A stretch of 64,000 bases of DNA from Atopobium sp. oral taxon 199 str. F0494 (GCF_000411555.1 NZ_KE150486.1:992001-1056000); one strand, 5' to 3'. Positions 24,575 through 33,160 are shown, numbered from the stretch's first letter. Notes: a model not told the origin generated them from the sequence alone. Translations and numbers: made by a program.

Positions 24575-25564
24575 TTACTTCTTCGTAAGCGGTTTCAGGA
24601 TCGGTCGCCACACCACCGGAGACTCTCGCCCTTCATATACTGCCGCCGCGGTAATCACAAGTCCGAAAAGCAAGTCGCTTTCGCTGGCAATCATCGTGTT
24701 GAATCCCGTCGCCCGTATCAGCTCAAAAAGCGTAATCGTTCCGCCCAGTATCACCGGCGCGCGTTTTTCCTGCAGTCCCGGAAGTTCTGCTCGCTCCTTC
24801 ACGGTCATGCCGGCGAGAAGCCCTTCAAGTTTTTGCACATCCTCAAATGAAATGCCCCTCAGGTGCACGAATGAGGGATCGTATGGTTCCAACTTGGCGT
24901 TCATCGCGATAAGGCTTGTAGCGGTACCTCCAGTTGCTACAAGTACCTCAGGTTTTCTCGCCGTTTGATACTCCGAACTCGCAAGCGCCTCCGAAAACAG
25001 ACTCCGAGCAAATTTATGGGCAGCTTCAAGATCTTGAGCTGCGGGAATTCCATCCTCAAACAAGAAGTGATCGGTCATACGTCGGCAACCGACGTCGATA
25101 GAGCGGATAAACGACAGATCGATTGCGCCGCCCGCTACATTTCCAAGCGCCAACTCCGTAGAGCCGCCGCCGCTGTCGGCCACAAGAATCTGGCGGTCAT
25201 TGAAGTCCTGCGCCACACCCAAAAACGTAAGCGCCGCCTCAATCTCACCAGGAATAATCATGGGTTCAAGGCCCAAGGACGCTAAAGCCATACCAAGGTC
25301 AGGAGCATTTTGAGCGTCACGGGCGGCGGAAGTAAGCGTACATACGATAGCCTCAGCGCCGGCGCTCTTAGCAGCCTCAACATATGAGGCCGCAACCACA
25401 TATACCCGCTCGATTGCTTTTTGATCAAGCAGGCCGGTTGCGTCAACGCCAATCCCAAGATTACAAATTTCGGTATGTTTTGCCATGCGCAGCACGCGTC
25501 CGCTGGTGACCTCCGCCACAGCAAGCCGCACCGTTACCGTACCGATATCAATTGCGGCAATCAT
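24575..25564 (-). CDS. Ppx/GppA family exopolyphosphatase / pppGpp phosphohydrolase
   Basis: The 329-residue protein has the actin-like ASKHA fold of Ppx/GppA: phosphate-1 loop AAIDIGTVTVRLAV at the N-terminus and DSGGGSTELALG at about residue 135, then a VATGGTATSL segment. It is the short, two-domain form typical of Actinobacteria. It hydrolyses polyphosphate or pppGpp and acts in the cytosol. It follows the FtsB-like gene by five bases and MazG further up, the conserved ftsB-ppx neighbourhood of Actinobacteria. Confidence 0.92.
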   Translation of the reverse strand: MIAAIDIGTVTVRLAVAEVTSGRVLRMAKHTEICNLGIGVDATGLLDQKAIERVYVVAASYVEAAKSAGAEAIVCTLTSAARDAQNAPDLGMALASLGLEPMIIPGEIEAALTFLGVAQDFNDRQILVADSGGGSTELALGNVAGGAIDLSFIRSIDVGCRRMTDHFLFEDGIPAAQDLEAAHKFARSLFSEALASSEYQTARKPEVLVATGGTATSLIAMNAKLEPYDPSFVHLRGISFEDVQKLEGLLAGMTVKERAELPGLQEKRAPVILGGTITLFELIRATGFNTMIASESDLLFGLVITAAAVYEGRESPVVWRPILKPLTKK

Positions 25565-25569
25565 GGCGT

Positions 25570-26355
25570 CTACTCTTGCGCATCGGTTGGAGCGTATCCG
25601 AAAATAGCGTCAAGCAACTGAATGTACCAGGGATGTTCCGGTCGCTGTTTTTCTTTTGGTTTGTCATCGGAAGTCGTATTGCCTACGCCTTCAACTGAAA
25701 CGCTATTCTCGTCATCGGAAACATAGCCGCGCTCGTGAGCCTTGTCTTTGATGCCTTCCGGCGTTTGCAGACGCTGCACGTCATTGTTGAGATCTTTGTT
25801 CTCTTCCTCTATCTGCTTCTGCGTCACCTGCAGCTCTTGTGCATCCCGGACTGCATGATAGTAGCCTTGAATCGGTCCATAAAGGCCCACGATAACAACT
25901 ACAAGCACAAAGATAGTGACAGCAAGTTTTTTATGGGCTAGCAAGGCGTCTTTGATTCGTTCCAGTGGGCGCGTAGCCGATGTACCGCCTCGCGCTTCCC
26001 TGTGGCCGGTGCCGCGGTTAGTATCACGGTTGCGAACGCCGTGGCCTGCAGTGCGACCTGTAGTGCCGCCCGCCGAGCGTCCCGCGGTGTGCCCGGTGTT
26101 TTGAGTACGGTCGCTTCCTCGCTCATCGCGCGCTCTGGCGCTGGAGTTCATGGTACTTCTCGACTGCCTGGCCGCATCGCCCGTTCCGCGCTTTGAGACG
26201 GAACCGATAGTTGACGCGGTCGGATGAACCCGCGCGCGCTTCGAGGGCACCTGCGATTCTTGCGAAGATCTTTTATCAGTCGGGCTCAAACTCATCGCCT
26301 GCTCGTTTCCGGTTCGTTTAAGGGTAGGGCGTTTTTCCAGTATGGCAGACTTCAT
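25570..26355 (-). CDS. FtsB/DivIC-like septum formation initiator
   Basis: The 261-residue protein has a long basic, low-complexity cytoplasmic region (about 1-135; many Arg, Gly, Thr), one transmembrane helix (about 145-163), an extracytoplasmic coiled coil (about 170-205) and a PEGIKDKAHERGYVSDDE segment typical of FtsB/DivIC. Such proteins join FtsL and FtsQ in the divisome. The N-terminal extension, with THTAGRSAGG-like repeats, is far longer than in E. coli FtsB (103 residues); long basic tails are known in Actinobacteria. The start is uncertain: an ATG at 26295 is possible. Confidence 0.85.
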   Translation of the reverse strand: MKSAILEKRPTLKRTGNEQAMSLSPTDKRSSQESQVPSKRARVHPTASTIGSVSKRGTGDAARQSRSTMNSSARARDERGSDRTQNTGHTAGRSAGGTTGRTAGHGVRNRDTNRGTGHREARGGTSATRPLERIKDALLAHKKLAVTIFVLVVVIVGLYGPIQGYYHAVRDAQELQVTQKQIEEENKDLNNDVQRLQTPEGIKDKAHERGYVSDDENSVSVEGVGNTTSDDKPKEKQRPEHPWYIQLLDAIFGYAPTDAQE

Positions 26356-26386
26356 GCCTTTAAAGGGCTTTCAGCAAAAACTTCAT

Positions 26387-27262
26387 TTACTCTTCTGACT
26401 TTGCCTGCTGCCACAGGTCCTCAAGCAGCTCGCGGTGGTCTTCAAGCGAAAAGCCCTTCTGCCTCGCAAGCTCCTCCATGCGCGACCAGCGGCGACGCAT
26501 CTTTCGATTAGCCGAAGCAAGCGCCTCTTCCGCATCGATTCCGTCTCGCCTGGCCAGCTGCACCATGACAAAGAGCAGGTCACCGAATTCTTCCGCTCGA
26601 GCTTCAGAGCCCGGCGTTTCAGCTTCGTATTCCGCGCGTTCCTCGACAGCTTTCTGCCAGATATCTTCGACAGAATCCCAGTCAAACCCTACCTTTGCCA
26701 CGCGCTTGGAGAGTTTTTGAGCCTGCATGAGTGCCGGCAGCGAGTGCGGGACGCTATCGAGAAGTCCTTCGGTGTGCACACGGTCTTCTTCATTGGCGCG
26801 CTCGGCAGCTTTCACGCTGTCCCATACCGTAAGCGCCGAATCGGCATCTTGAGCGTTTCCCGCCTCGGGTCCAAATACGTGCGGATGGCGGCGGATCAGC
26901 TTCTCATTGAGCGCACGACACACATCGTCAATATCAAAACCACCGTCGTCTGACTCAATCTGCGAATGAAGTAACACCTGTTCAAGCACATCCCCAAGCT
27001 CTTCCTGAAGGTGCTCGGAAGAACCGTCCTTGACAGCCTCGACAGCCTCATAGGCCTCTTCAATCATGTTTTTAGTAATGGAGTCGTGCGTCTGAGCCTT
27101 ATCCCATGGACAACCGTCGCTTTGGCGAAGGCGCCAGATTGTGCGCACGAGACGATCAAATTCAGGGTGCTTTGACGGAGCGCCATCGCGTTGTTGCGTC
27201 TGTGCATCAATTTGACTTGCGAGTTTTGCGACATCCGTTGCGGCCACGCTTTTCTCGCCCAT
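26387..27262 (-). CDS. mazG: MazG nucleoside triphosphate pyrophosphohydrolase
   Basis: The 291-residue protein has the MazG domain: FDRLVRTIWRLRQSDGCPWDKAQTHDS, then MIEEAYEAVEAV and EELGDVLEQVLLHSQ with the metal-binding Glu/Asp set, and a second, weaker repeat with FGDLLFVMVQLARR. It hydrolyses NTPs to NMP and pyrophosphate and is thought to clean up damaged nucleotides. Its ATG overlaps the TAA of the upstream oxidoreductase gene (TAATG), so the two are coupled, and GAGGAG precedes it. An N-terminal lead of about 35 residues before the domain is longer than in E. coli. Confidence 0.94.
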   Translation of the reverse strand: MGEKSVAATDVAKLASQIDAQTQQRDGAPSKHPEFDRLVRTIWRLRQSDGCPWDKAQTHDSITKNMIEEAYEAVEAVKDGSSEHLQEELGDVLEQVLLHSQIESDDGGFDIDDVCRALNEKLIRRHPHVFGPEAGNAQDADSALTVWDSVKAAERANEEDRVHTEGLLDSVPHSLPALMQAQKLSKRVAKVGFDWDSVEDIWQKAVEERAEYEAETPGSEARAEEFGDLLFVMVQLARRDGIDAEEALASANRKMRRRWSRMEELARQKGFSLEDHRELLEDLWQQAKSEE

Positions 27263-28272
27263 TACAGCTCCTCGGGATACTTGAAATCCCAGTCAGCGCG
27301 AAGATTAGTCATAAGCTCCATAACATCAGCTGAGGTTCCAATCTGTGCGCGAGTACGTTCGTCTCCCGCAACAGCGCGCTCCATATCAGCCAACACATAG
27401 CCCAGCGCCTGCGCCGTATTGCCAACCCGCAGCTCTTCTCGCTCACCTGTCTCTGTCCAAACAATGGACGCACGATCAGCCCGCGGATACTCCATAATTT
27501 CAAGATAGGCCTTATCTGCGGAAATCATGGCTCGCTTGGGCTGCTTTGAGTGCATAGTAAGGGAAAGAACAACCATCTGCCCCTCGGCGTTGCGCAGTAA
27601 AATGCCCTCAGTTTCATCGGTTCCCGTGGGAGCGGGATTCATCATTGAAAGCACCTCATGCGGCTGGCTTTTCAGGAAGAGGCGAGCAAGAGTGAGAGAA
27701 TATACGCCAATATCGAGAAGTGCGCCGCCCGCCAGCTTCGGATTGAAGAAGCGATTCTTCATGTCGTATTCCTTATAGCTGCCAAAATTCTCCTGAATGA
27801 GGTTTACCGGACCGAAATCGCCCGCATCAATGCGTCGCTGCAGCTCCTTGTAGAGCGGCATGTGTAAAACGGTACAGGCGTCCATAAGCTGAACGCCGTG
27901 CTCAGCCGCCAGCCCACGCGCTTCTGCAAGTTCAGCGGAGTTGAGCGTAATAGATTTCTCGCAGAGTACATGCTTACCCGCTGCAAGAGCTTTTCGCAGG
28001 TATGTAATGTGCGTGTTATGAGGCGTCGTCAGATAGAGCGCGTCAATGTCAGGAGCGGCGATAAGTTCGTCAATGGTGTCGTAAACCCGCAGTACGCTAT
28101 GCCTCTCTGCAAACGCTACCGCCTTTTCATGGGTGCGATTCGCAACGCTGTTAATATGGCGACCTTCTGCTGCAAGCGCCTCAGCCATCTGGTTGGCGAT
28201 AACGCCGCAGCCAATAACACCCCACCGCAGCTGTGGAGCTGTAAACAACAAGTCCTTCGTTTCCTGGTACAC
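27262..28272 (-). CDS. Gfo/Idh/MocA family oxidoreductase
   Basis: The 336-residue protein has the Rossmann start RWGVIGCGVIANQMAEAL, the CEKSITLN segment with the family EKP-like lysine and a C-terminal beta-sheet domain with GGALLDIGVYSL. It would oxidise or reduce a sugar, inositol or dihydrodiol with NAD(P). It starts with GTG after AAGGAGG. The neighbours MazG and FtsB give no hint about the substrate. The family is broad, so the substrate is left open. Confidence 0.92.
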   Translation of the reverse strand: MYQETKDLLFTAPQLRWGVIGCGVIANQMAEALAAEGRHINSVANRTHEKAVAFAERHSVLRVYDTIDELIAAPDIDALYLTTPHNTHITYLRKALAAGKHVLCEKSITLNSAELAEARGLAAEHGVQLMDACTVLHMPLYKELQRRIDAGDFGPVNLIQENFGSYKEYDMKNRFFNPKLAGGALLDIGVYSLTLARLFLKSQPHEVLSMMNPAPTGTDETEGILLRNAEGQMVVLSLTMHSKQPKRAMISADKAYLEIMEYPRADRASIVWTETGEREELRVGNTAQALGYVLADMERAVAGDERTRAQIGTSADVMELMTNLRADWDFKYPEEL

Positions 28273-28307
28273 AGCGCCTCCTTATATCGCAATGGTCTCC
28301 TTGCGTG

Positions 28308-28396
28308 CCCGCTACGGGCTTGCCACTACGAGTCTGCCTGTTGCGGGCTTGCCCACTAGGGACTTGCTCGCTACAGACCTGCCCGCTACAGGCTTG
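28308..28396 (-). repeat. 15-bp degenerate tandem repeat after the RelE-type toxin gene
   Basis: Six adjacent units of 14-15 bases close to CCCGCTACGGGCTTG (starting at 28308, 28323, 28337, 28352, 28367, 28382). On the minus strand they begin three bases after the toxin stop codon and run up to near the oxidoreductase ribosome site. Confidence 0.8.
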
Positions 28397-28399
28397 CTC

Positions 28400-28708
28400 T
28401 CACACAAAGCGTCCATACTCTTGTCCCACTAAAAAGATATGAACAATTTCTATCCTATCCCTATGAGATCGATAGATCAGCACATACTTCGAAAAAGATA
28501 CTTTCCTATAGCCACGCTTCTTCAGCTCACTATCCTTAAGCCGCGGATGAATGTGATGCGGCGTTTGCAGCGACCACATCAGTACCGCAAACTCTGAAAG
28601 AAAACCGAACTCATCGGCAGCGCTTTTTCTAATTGAGTGCAGATATTCTACGATCAACAAGAACTCTCGCCGCGCGGAGGCGGATAAAACAACGTCACTA
28701 GTTTTCAT
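28400..28708 (-). CDS. RelE/ParE family toxin
   Basis: The 102-residue protein (start MKTSDVVLSASARREF) has the RelE/ParE fold pattern: an N-terminal strand and helix pair, a KYVLIYRSHRDRIEIVHIFLVG block of beta strands and a short C-terminus EYGRFV with the typical aromatic end. RelE-type toxins cut mRNA in the ribosome and ParE-type ones poison gyrase; the sequence does not decide. It overlaps the antitoxin gene by 11 bases, the usual antitoxin-first order. It ends just before a 15-bp tandem repeat. Confidence 0.85.
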   Translation of the reverse strand: MKTSDVVLSASARREFLLIVEYLHSIRKSAADEFGFLSEFAVLMWSLQTPHHIHPRLKDSELKKRGYRKVSFSKYVLIYRSHRDRIEIVHIFLVGQEYGRFV

Positions 28709-28994
28709 GTTCGCGCTCACGATAGCCGTATCCACAACGCTTCTTTGCTTCCGAAAGAACTGTGCGAACATCTGCAGCCTCACCTGCGTTGAGCTCTGCT
28801 TCAGAAACCGCAATAATCTGGTGGAGCTTCTCGCGCGATGCCTCAAACTGAAGCGCATCAAATTGTTCAGGCGACAATGCAATAAACGCTTTGTAACCGT
28901 TCTTTGTCACGATGATGGGTTCTGAAGACTCAACAACCTTTTTGACAAACGCGGACGTGTTTTTTAATTCTCTCATAGGAACGCAAATAGCCAC
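28698..28994 (-). CDS. Phd/YefM family antitoxin
   Basis: The 98-residue protein has the Phd/YefM start pattern MAICVPMRELKNTSAF followed by ESSEPIIVTKNGYKAFIALSPEQFD, the DNA-binding half; the acidic, probably disordered C-terminus (REREHEN) would wrap the toxin. I chose the GTG at 28994 because AAAGGGG lies five bases upstream and the extra residues match the family start. It neutralises the RelE-type toxin encoded with an 11-base overlap and should repress its own operon, possibly at the palindrome 29117-29156. Confidence 0.85.
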   Translation of the reverse strand: MAICVPMRELKNTSAFVKKVVESSEPIIVTKNGYKAFIALSPEQFDALQFEASREKLHQIIAVSEAELNAGEAADVRTVLSEAKKRCGYGYREREHEN

Positions 28995-29308
28995 GAGAAC
29001 CCCTTTCAGGCTGTTGCCTCGCTTTACCCTGCACAAACGGAAGTATGAAATAAAAGGCTATGAACGTGCCATAGATTTTGCGCGCCCATACGCCGAAATT
29101 TTTCTTCCATTTAGCATTGTAGGCAATGTACCACAATTATGGTACATTGCCTACAACTAAGGAATCAGATCCAATGATGCCCACAAAACCGATTTTCGCG
29201 GAAGCGGACTCCCGTTGCACCGGCCCCGCAATACTGCATCAACTAGGCAATACCGCATCAGCTCGGCAATACTGCCTCAGCCCGGTAACACTGCACCTGC
29301 AAGAAACA
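28995..29308. other. Intergenic region between toxin-antitoxin genes and htpG
   Basis: This 314-base stretch holds no gene. It contains the 40-bp palindrome at 29117-29156 and the 19-bp tandem repeats at 29216-29309. Confidence 0.6.
29117..29156. promoter_or_regulatory. 40-bp palindrome upstream of the toxin-antitoxin operon
   Basis: Two perfect 17-base arms (29117-29133 and 29140-29156) surround CAATTA, itself nearly symmetric. The arms hold TGTACC/GGTACA, near the TGTACA core known for YefM-YoeB operators. It lies 122 bases before the antitoxin start. It has no T-run, so an operator role is likelier than a terminator. Confidence 0.6.
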
Positions 29309-29309
29309 C
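29216..29309 (-). repeat. 19-bp tandem repeat after htpG, similar to the htpG 3-prime end
   Basis: Four 19-base units start at 29216, 29235, 29254 and 29273, then a diverged 18-base unit at 29292. Their consensus on the minus strand, GTATTGCCGAGCTGATGCA, resembles the last codons of htpG (GTTACCGAGCTGATG plus TAG), as if the end of the gene had been copied in series. Confidence 0.8.
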
Positions 29310-31321
29310 TACATCAGCTCGGTAACATTCTTGGCGAACTGGATGGGGTCATCTACAGGAAGCCCCTCGACAAGCAGAGCCTGGTCATAGAGGAGGTTTG
29401 CATAGAGCGAAAGTTTGTCCTCCTTCTTTGAAGCCTGCGCCTCGACAAGCTTTTGAAACACCGGATGCTGCGGATTGACCTCGAGTACGCGTTGCGCCTT
29501 AGGCATCTGATCCGCTTCAGGACCCTGTTCCATAACACGCTCCATCTCAAGCGAGACTGGTCCTTCCGTTGCAACGCGAGCCGGAGCCTCCCCCAAAGAC
29601 GCCGAAGTTGTAACACTTGTCACTTTTCCGTCAAGCGCTTTGGCCAGCGTATCGAGAAGGTCCTTGTGCTTCTCGCCTGCCGTCTTGGCCTCTTCCTGCT
29701 CCTTCTCGCTTGCAAGGTTCAGATCGGCAGCAGACACATTCGTAAACGCAAGGTCGCATAGCGAGGCTTCGGAGGTCTCGGATGAGGCGTCCTTTGCAGC
29801 GGCAGTAGCGGCAGCGGCAGGCGCAAGCAACTCCGCCTGATAGGACCGCATAACCTGGAACATGAACTCATCCACGTCCTGCGTACAAAGAAGCACGTCG
29901 TAGCCGTGGGCAAGAGCGTTTTTCACAACCGGCATGTTGGCGAGACGCTCGCGGTCAGTTCCCGCGGCGTAGTAAATCTTCTCTTGGCCCTCACTCCGAT
30001 TCTGGGCGTATTCTTTGAGCGTTACCAGCTTCTTTTCTCGAGCGGACCAGAACAGCAGGAGGTCGGCAAGCTCATCCGCCTTGGCACCGTAAGAGCTGTA
30101 GATGCCAAACTTGAGTCCCCTGCCGAAGTTCTCAAAGAACTGTTCATAGGCGGGACGATCACTGTCCCTCATGGCTTCAAGCTCGGATGTGATTTTCTTC
30201 TCAACGCGTCGGGCAATGGCCTTCAGCTGAGAGTTTTGCTGCAGGGTCTCACGGGAAATATTGAGGGTTACGTCGGGAGAATCGACGACGCCGCGGACAA
30301 AGTTGTAGCAGTCGGGCAAAAGATCGGCGCACTTCTCCTGAATCAAAACGTTGGAGGTGTAGAGCGCCAGGCCCTTCTCGTAATCCTTGCTGTAAAGGTC
30401 AAACGGTACGCGACTGGGAATGAAGAGCAGCGCGTCATAGGAGAGCGCGCCTTCGGCATGGAACGACACCGTACGCGCGGGATTCTCCCAGTCATGGAAG
30501 GTTGCCTTATAGAACTCGTCATAGTCGCTTTGTTCGACCTCACTCGAACGCTTTTTCCAAATGGGCGTCATCGAGTTGATGGTTTCAAGCTCCTGATACT
30601 GCTCATACTGCGGCGTATAATCGTCGCCGGCGTCCTCTGGCTTGGGAAGCTCGCGGCTCTTCTCGACCATCATCTGAATGGGATAGCGCACGTAGTTTGA
30701 ATAATGGCGCACGAGTTCGCGCAGCTTCCACTCCGAGAGGAACTGATCGGTATCTTCTGCCTCGGTAGAGGGGCGGAGGAACAGCGTTATGACCGTGCCG
30801 TGCGAGCTGTCGGCGCGTAAAGATTCGGGAAGGTCGGCGTCTGTTGCTTCTGCAACGGTATACCCATGCACACCGTCAGACTCCCAGACATAGGCGCACT
30901 TCTTGCCATACGCGCGGCTCATCACGCGAACTTTTTGAGCAATCATGAAGCTGGAGTAAAAGCCGACGCCAAATTGACCGATGATGTCGATATTGTCGCC
31001 CTGATGGTCGGAATTTTCTTCCTTGAACTGCTCGGAACCGGAGTGCGCGATAGTACCGAGATTCTTGTCGAGTTCGTCTTTTGTCATGCCGATGCCGTTG
31101 TCGCTTACCGTGATGGTTCGGGCATCTTTATCGAAAGCAAGGTTGATTGCCAGAGCATCCGTCACGTTAACGTCTTTTTTGATGAGGCTTTCAAAGGAAA
31201 GCTTGTCGAGCGCGTCTGAGGCGTTGGAAATGAGTTCGCGCAGGAAAATCTCACGATTGGTGTAGATGGAGTTGATCATAAGATCAAGCAGTTTCTTGCT
31301 TTCGGTCTTAAATTGCTTCAT
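29309..31321 (-). CDS. htpG: Chaperone HtpG (Hsp90)
   Basis: The 670-residue protein is bacterial Hsp90. The ATPase domain (1-230) holds REIFLRELISNASDALDKL, DNGIGMTKDEL and GQFGVGFYSSFM; the middle domain follows (with FFENFGRGLKFG), and the C-terminal dimerisation domain includes VLEVNPQHPVFQKL. An Ala/Ser/Glu-rich insert lies between the middle and C-terminal domains at about residues 500-520. It refolds client proteins in the cytosol with ATP. The gene stands alone on the minus strand between two toxin-antitoxin modules. The 3-prime end is followed by a tandem repeat that resembles it. Confidence 0.97.
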   Translation of the reverse strand: MKQFKTESKKLLDLMINSIYTNREIFLRELISNASDALDKLSFESLIKKDVNVTDALAINLAFDKDARTITVSDNGIGMTKDELDKNLGTIAHSGSEQFKEENSDHQGDNIDIIGQFGVGFYSSFMIAQKVRVMSRAYGKKCAYVWESDGVHGYTVAEATDADLPESLRADSSHGTVITLFLRPSTEAEDTDQFLSEWKLRELVRHYSNYVRYPIQMMVEKSRELPKPEDAGDDYTPQYEQYQELETINSMTPIWKKRSSEVEQSDYDEFYKATFHDWENPARTVSFHAEGALSYDALLFIPSRVPFDLYSKDYEKGLALYTSNVLIQEKCADLLPDCYNFVRGVVDSPDVTLNISRETLQQNSQLKAIARRVEKKITSELEAMRDSDRPAYEQFFENFGRGLKFGIYSSYGAKADELADLLLFWSAREKKLVTLKEYAQNRSEGQEKIYYAAGTDRERLANMPVVKNALAHGYDVLLCTQDVDEFMFQVMRSYQAELLAPAAAATAAAKDASSETSEASLCDLAFTNVSAADLNLASEKEQEEAKTAGEKHKDLLDTLAKALDGKVTSVTTSASLGEAPARVATEGPVSLEMERVMEQGPEADQMPKAQRVLEVNPQHPVFQKLVEAQASKKEDKLSLYANLLYDQALLVEGLPVDDPIQFAKNVTELM

Positions 31322-31494
31322 GGGTAACAGGACTTCCTTTCAGTTCTTGAGTTGCCGCCTTACCTGTTCTGCAGAAACAGGCTTTCAACACACTTTTCAT
31401 ACCAGTTATCGGGATACCCTTGGATGGATACTCCTATTCAGGTGATAGGCTCTAGCAAAACCGGATGAAGTCGCCGGCACAATACGAGATTTTT

Positions 31495-32787
31495 CTACCG
31501 AGAAGTACAGAATGTCTCCAACACGCGCACGCGAGGAAGACAATCATCGACAATGTCTTCAGCGACACTATAGGTTGAATCAAACACTCGGCCGTAGTTG
31601 CCAAGCCCCGCGTTCATAAGTTCAGGCTGAACCGCCTCCACTAATGGTTTTGCAATTTGTTTAACCATCCTTGAAGTAATGCCAAGATCTTTTGCAAGTT
31701 GATCGAAGGTATGCGCATCAATATTGTCTATAAGCCGCTCTCCCCCAAAGTCAAAGGCCATCTCACGACTAAACCGCTCAAAGCGCGTAGTGCATACCAA
31801 GTCATATGCCGGAGAAAACACCGGTCGGCGCGATTCGCTATTCCAAAGCAGCGAGTAATTCTTGAGATGCGAATCGCAATCGCCAATCAAGTAGGTAAAG
31901 CAAAGCATTTGTACAAACTTTGTTATTTCTCTTGCCGGCTGCGCGGTATATCTCCGGAGCATCTCCGCAATAGCCGCAACGCTACCTCCTGGAAGTTCCG
32001 CGTATTTTGATGCGGACGTTACCCCAAAGGCCTGCGCCAAATCTTCCTGATGAAATCGAATGACCTTAACCGTTTGATTCGACTGGCTTACATGGCGATC
32101 AAACCTCTTGACCGCGAGGACTTGTCTCCCAAAATTCTCAAGCGAAACATCTGCCACCGACAGTCCACACGCTTTTGCCGCTTTCATACACACATACTCT
32201 ATTTCAGGAATATCTCTCACGTCGCTTATCTTCATGATATGGCTGGCAGCCGCAAGTCCCTTTGGCTTCAACCATCCTGATTTTGATAAATCTGTGTCGG
32301 TTGTATAGGTAAGTCCTGTTTTTAACTGCGTTCCCGCTAAGGAAAGCCTCGAAACTATATTCTCGAAAGCGGTCGACCTGTCAGTCTTAAAGATGTTTTT
32401 TAACTCTTGCTCTGTCAGCGCTTGATATGAAAAAGCCTCCCTTTCAAAAGACTCAGCAGCCTCGCGAATCACAACATCGCCAATACAATCATGGCCACAT
32501 ACGCCAAGCAAGGTAAGGTAATCATGTTCGTTGATCTGAAGTTCCTGACAAAGTATTGAGCGAGCTTCATATTCAGGAAGCAAGCCCTCAAAGTAAGGCC
32601 TGAATTCCGCTTCAGCATAGTGCCGTTTGTCTAAAGGAAGTGACTCGGAAATCGCAATGGCGTCTTTGTCATGTATATATGTTTCGCTATAGGCAAAAAA
32701 TTTCGTTCCATCCGCTTCACGTGACACAATCGTGCCTACATGAACGGGAACATCAAAAGAAAGCCGATACACCTCCAGCTCAGTCAT
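31495..32787 (-). CDS. hipA: HipA family serine/threonine kinase toxin
   Basis: The 430-residue protein has the HipA parts: N-terminal Couple_hipA domain (about 1-110), LAGTQLKTGLTY as the serine-containing P-loop region, the RFDRH segment, HQEDLAQAFGV, the catalytic loop GDCDSHLKNYSLL with Asp and Asn, and SPAYDLVCT in the DFG position. E. coli HipA phosphorylates glutamyl-tRNA synthetase and causes dormancy; the target here is unknown. Its ATG shares one base with the hipB stop codon (TGATG), so it is translationally coupled to the antitoxin. Confidence 0.93.
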   Translation of the reverse strand: MTELEVYRLSFDVPVHVGTIVSREADGTKFFAYSETYIHDKDAIAISESLPLDKRHYAEAEFRPYFEGLLPEYEARSILCQELQINEHDYLTLLGVCGHDCIGDVVIREAAESFEREAFSYQALTEQELKNIFKTDRSTAFENIVSRLSLAGTQLKTGLTYTTDTDLSKSGWLKPKGLAAASHIMKISDVRDIPEIEYVCMKAAKACGLSVADVSLENFGRQVLAVKRFDRHVSQSNQTVKVIRFHQEDLAQAFGVTSASKYAELPGGSVAAIAEMLRRYTAQPAREITKFVQMLCFTYLIGDCDSHLKNYSLLWNSESRRPVFSPAYDLVCTTRFERFSREMAFDFGGERLIDNIDAHTFDQLAKDLGITSRMVKQIAKPLVEAVQPELMNAGLGNYGRVFDSTYSVAEDIVDDCLPRVRVLETFCTSR

Positions 32788-33002
32788 CAGGAACGCACCT
32801 CCGCATAGAGATCTAGACCGAGTACCGTTAAAACTTTGATGGTTCGTCCGAGCTCGGCCGTCGTCTTGCCACGTTCCAACTGAGAGATAAACGTACTACC
32901 CACTCCTGCGACATTAGCAAGGTCAAGCTGTGTCAAATTCTGGCTTTTGCGTACCTTCCGGATAAGTTTCCCCAGGTCCTCCGGACTTGTAATACCTTGC
33001 AT
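32787..33002 (-). CDS. hipB: HipB family antitoxin (Xre-type HTH)
   Basis: The 71-residue protein is a compact helix-turn-helix regulator: LGKLIRKVRKSQNLTQLDLANVAGV followed by STFISQLERGK, typical of HipB. The start MQGITSPED follows GGGGTGG. It should block HipA and repress the hipBA promoter by binding the palindromes at 33015, 33054 and 33093. Earlier ATG codons in the frame fall inside the promoter and are unlikely. Confidence 0.92.
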   Translation of the reverse strand: MQGITSPEDLGKLIRKVRKSQNLTQLDLANVAGVGSTFISQLERGKTTAELGRTIKVLTVLGLDLYAEVRS

Positions 33003-33014
33003 ATCCACCCCATA

Positions 33015-33106
33015 TATACGAACGCATATATATCGCTTACACACTATAATATTTATTCGTTCGCATAAAGTCAACTACATACAGGTAGAATTTATTCGTT
33101 CGCATA
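33015..33106. promoter_or_regulatory. Three phased HipB operators
   Basis: The palindrome TATNCG-NN-CGNATA occurs at 33015-33028, 33054-33067 and 33093-33106, with starts exactly 39 bases apart. The second and third share the 16 bases TTTATTCGTTCGCATA. The middle copy sits inside the spacer of the hipBA promoter, the first lies just before the hipB start and the third upstream of the -35. Confidence 0.75.
33046..33074 (-). promoter_or_regulatory. hipBA promoter (sigma70 type)
   Basis: On the minus strand TTGACT (33069-33074) and TATTAT (33046-33051) are 17 bases apart, near the ideal. The hipB start lies 44 bases past the -10. Confidence 0.75.
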
Positions 33107-33110
33107 TATA

Positions 33111-33160
33111 CGAGAAGACCGCGTGTATGCAGCAATTCCTTCGGCCGCACGGTCTTCTCG
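33111..33160 (-). terminator. Long hairpin after mfd
   Basis: CGAGAAGACCG (33111-33121) pairs with CGGTCTTCTCG (33150-33160). It lies 30 bases past the mfd stop and directly before the hipBA promoter. A clear U-tract is missing (the tail is TATATATGCG), so it may be a weak terminator. Confidence 0.6.

Noticed and set aside
28308-28396. Repeat cluster that could be a CRISPR array
   Set aside because: Units are 14-15 bases, adjacent and degenerate without spacers; it is a tandem repeat, not CRISPR.
29117-29156. Palindrome as terminator of htpG
   Set aside because: No U-tract and 150 bases past the stop codon; operator seems the better reading.
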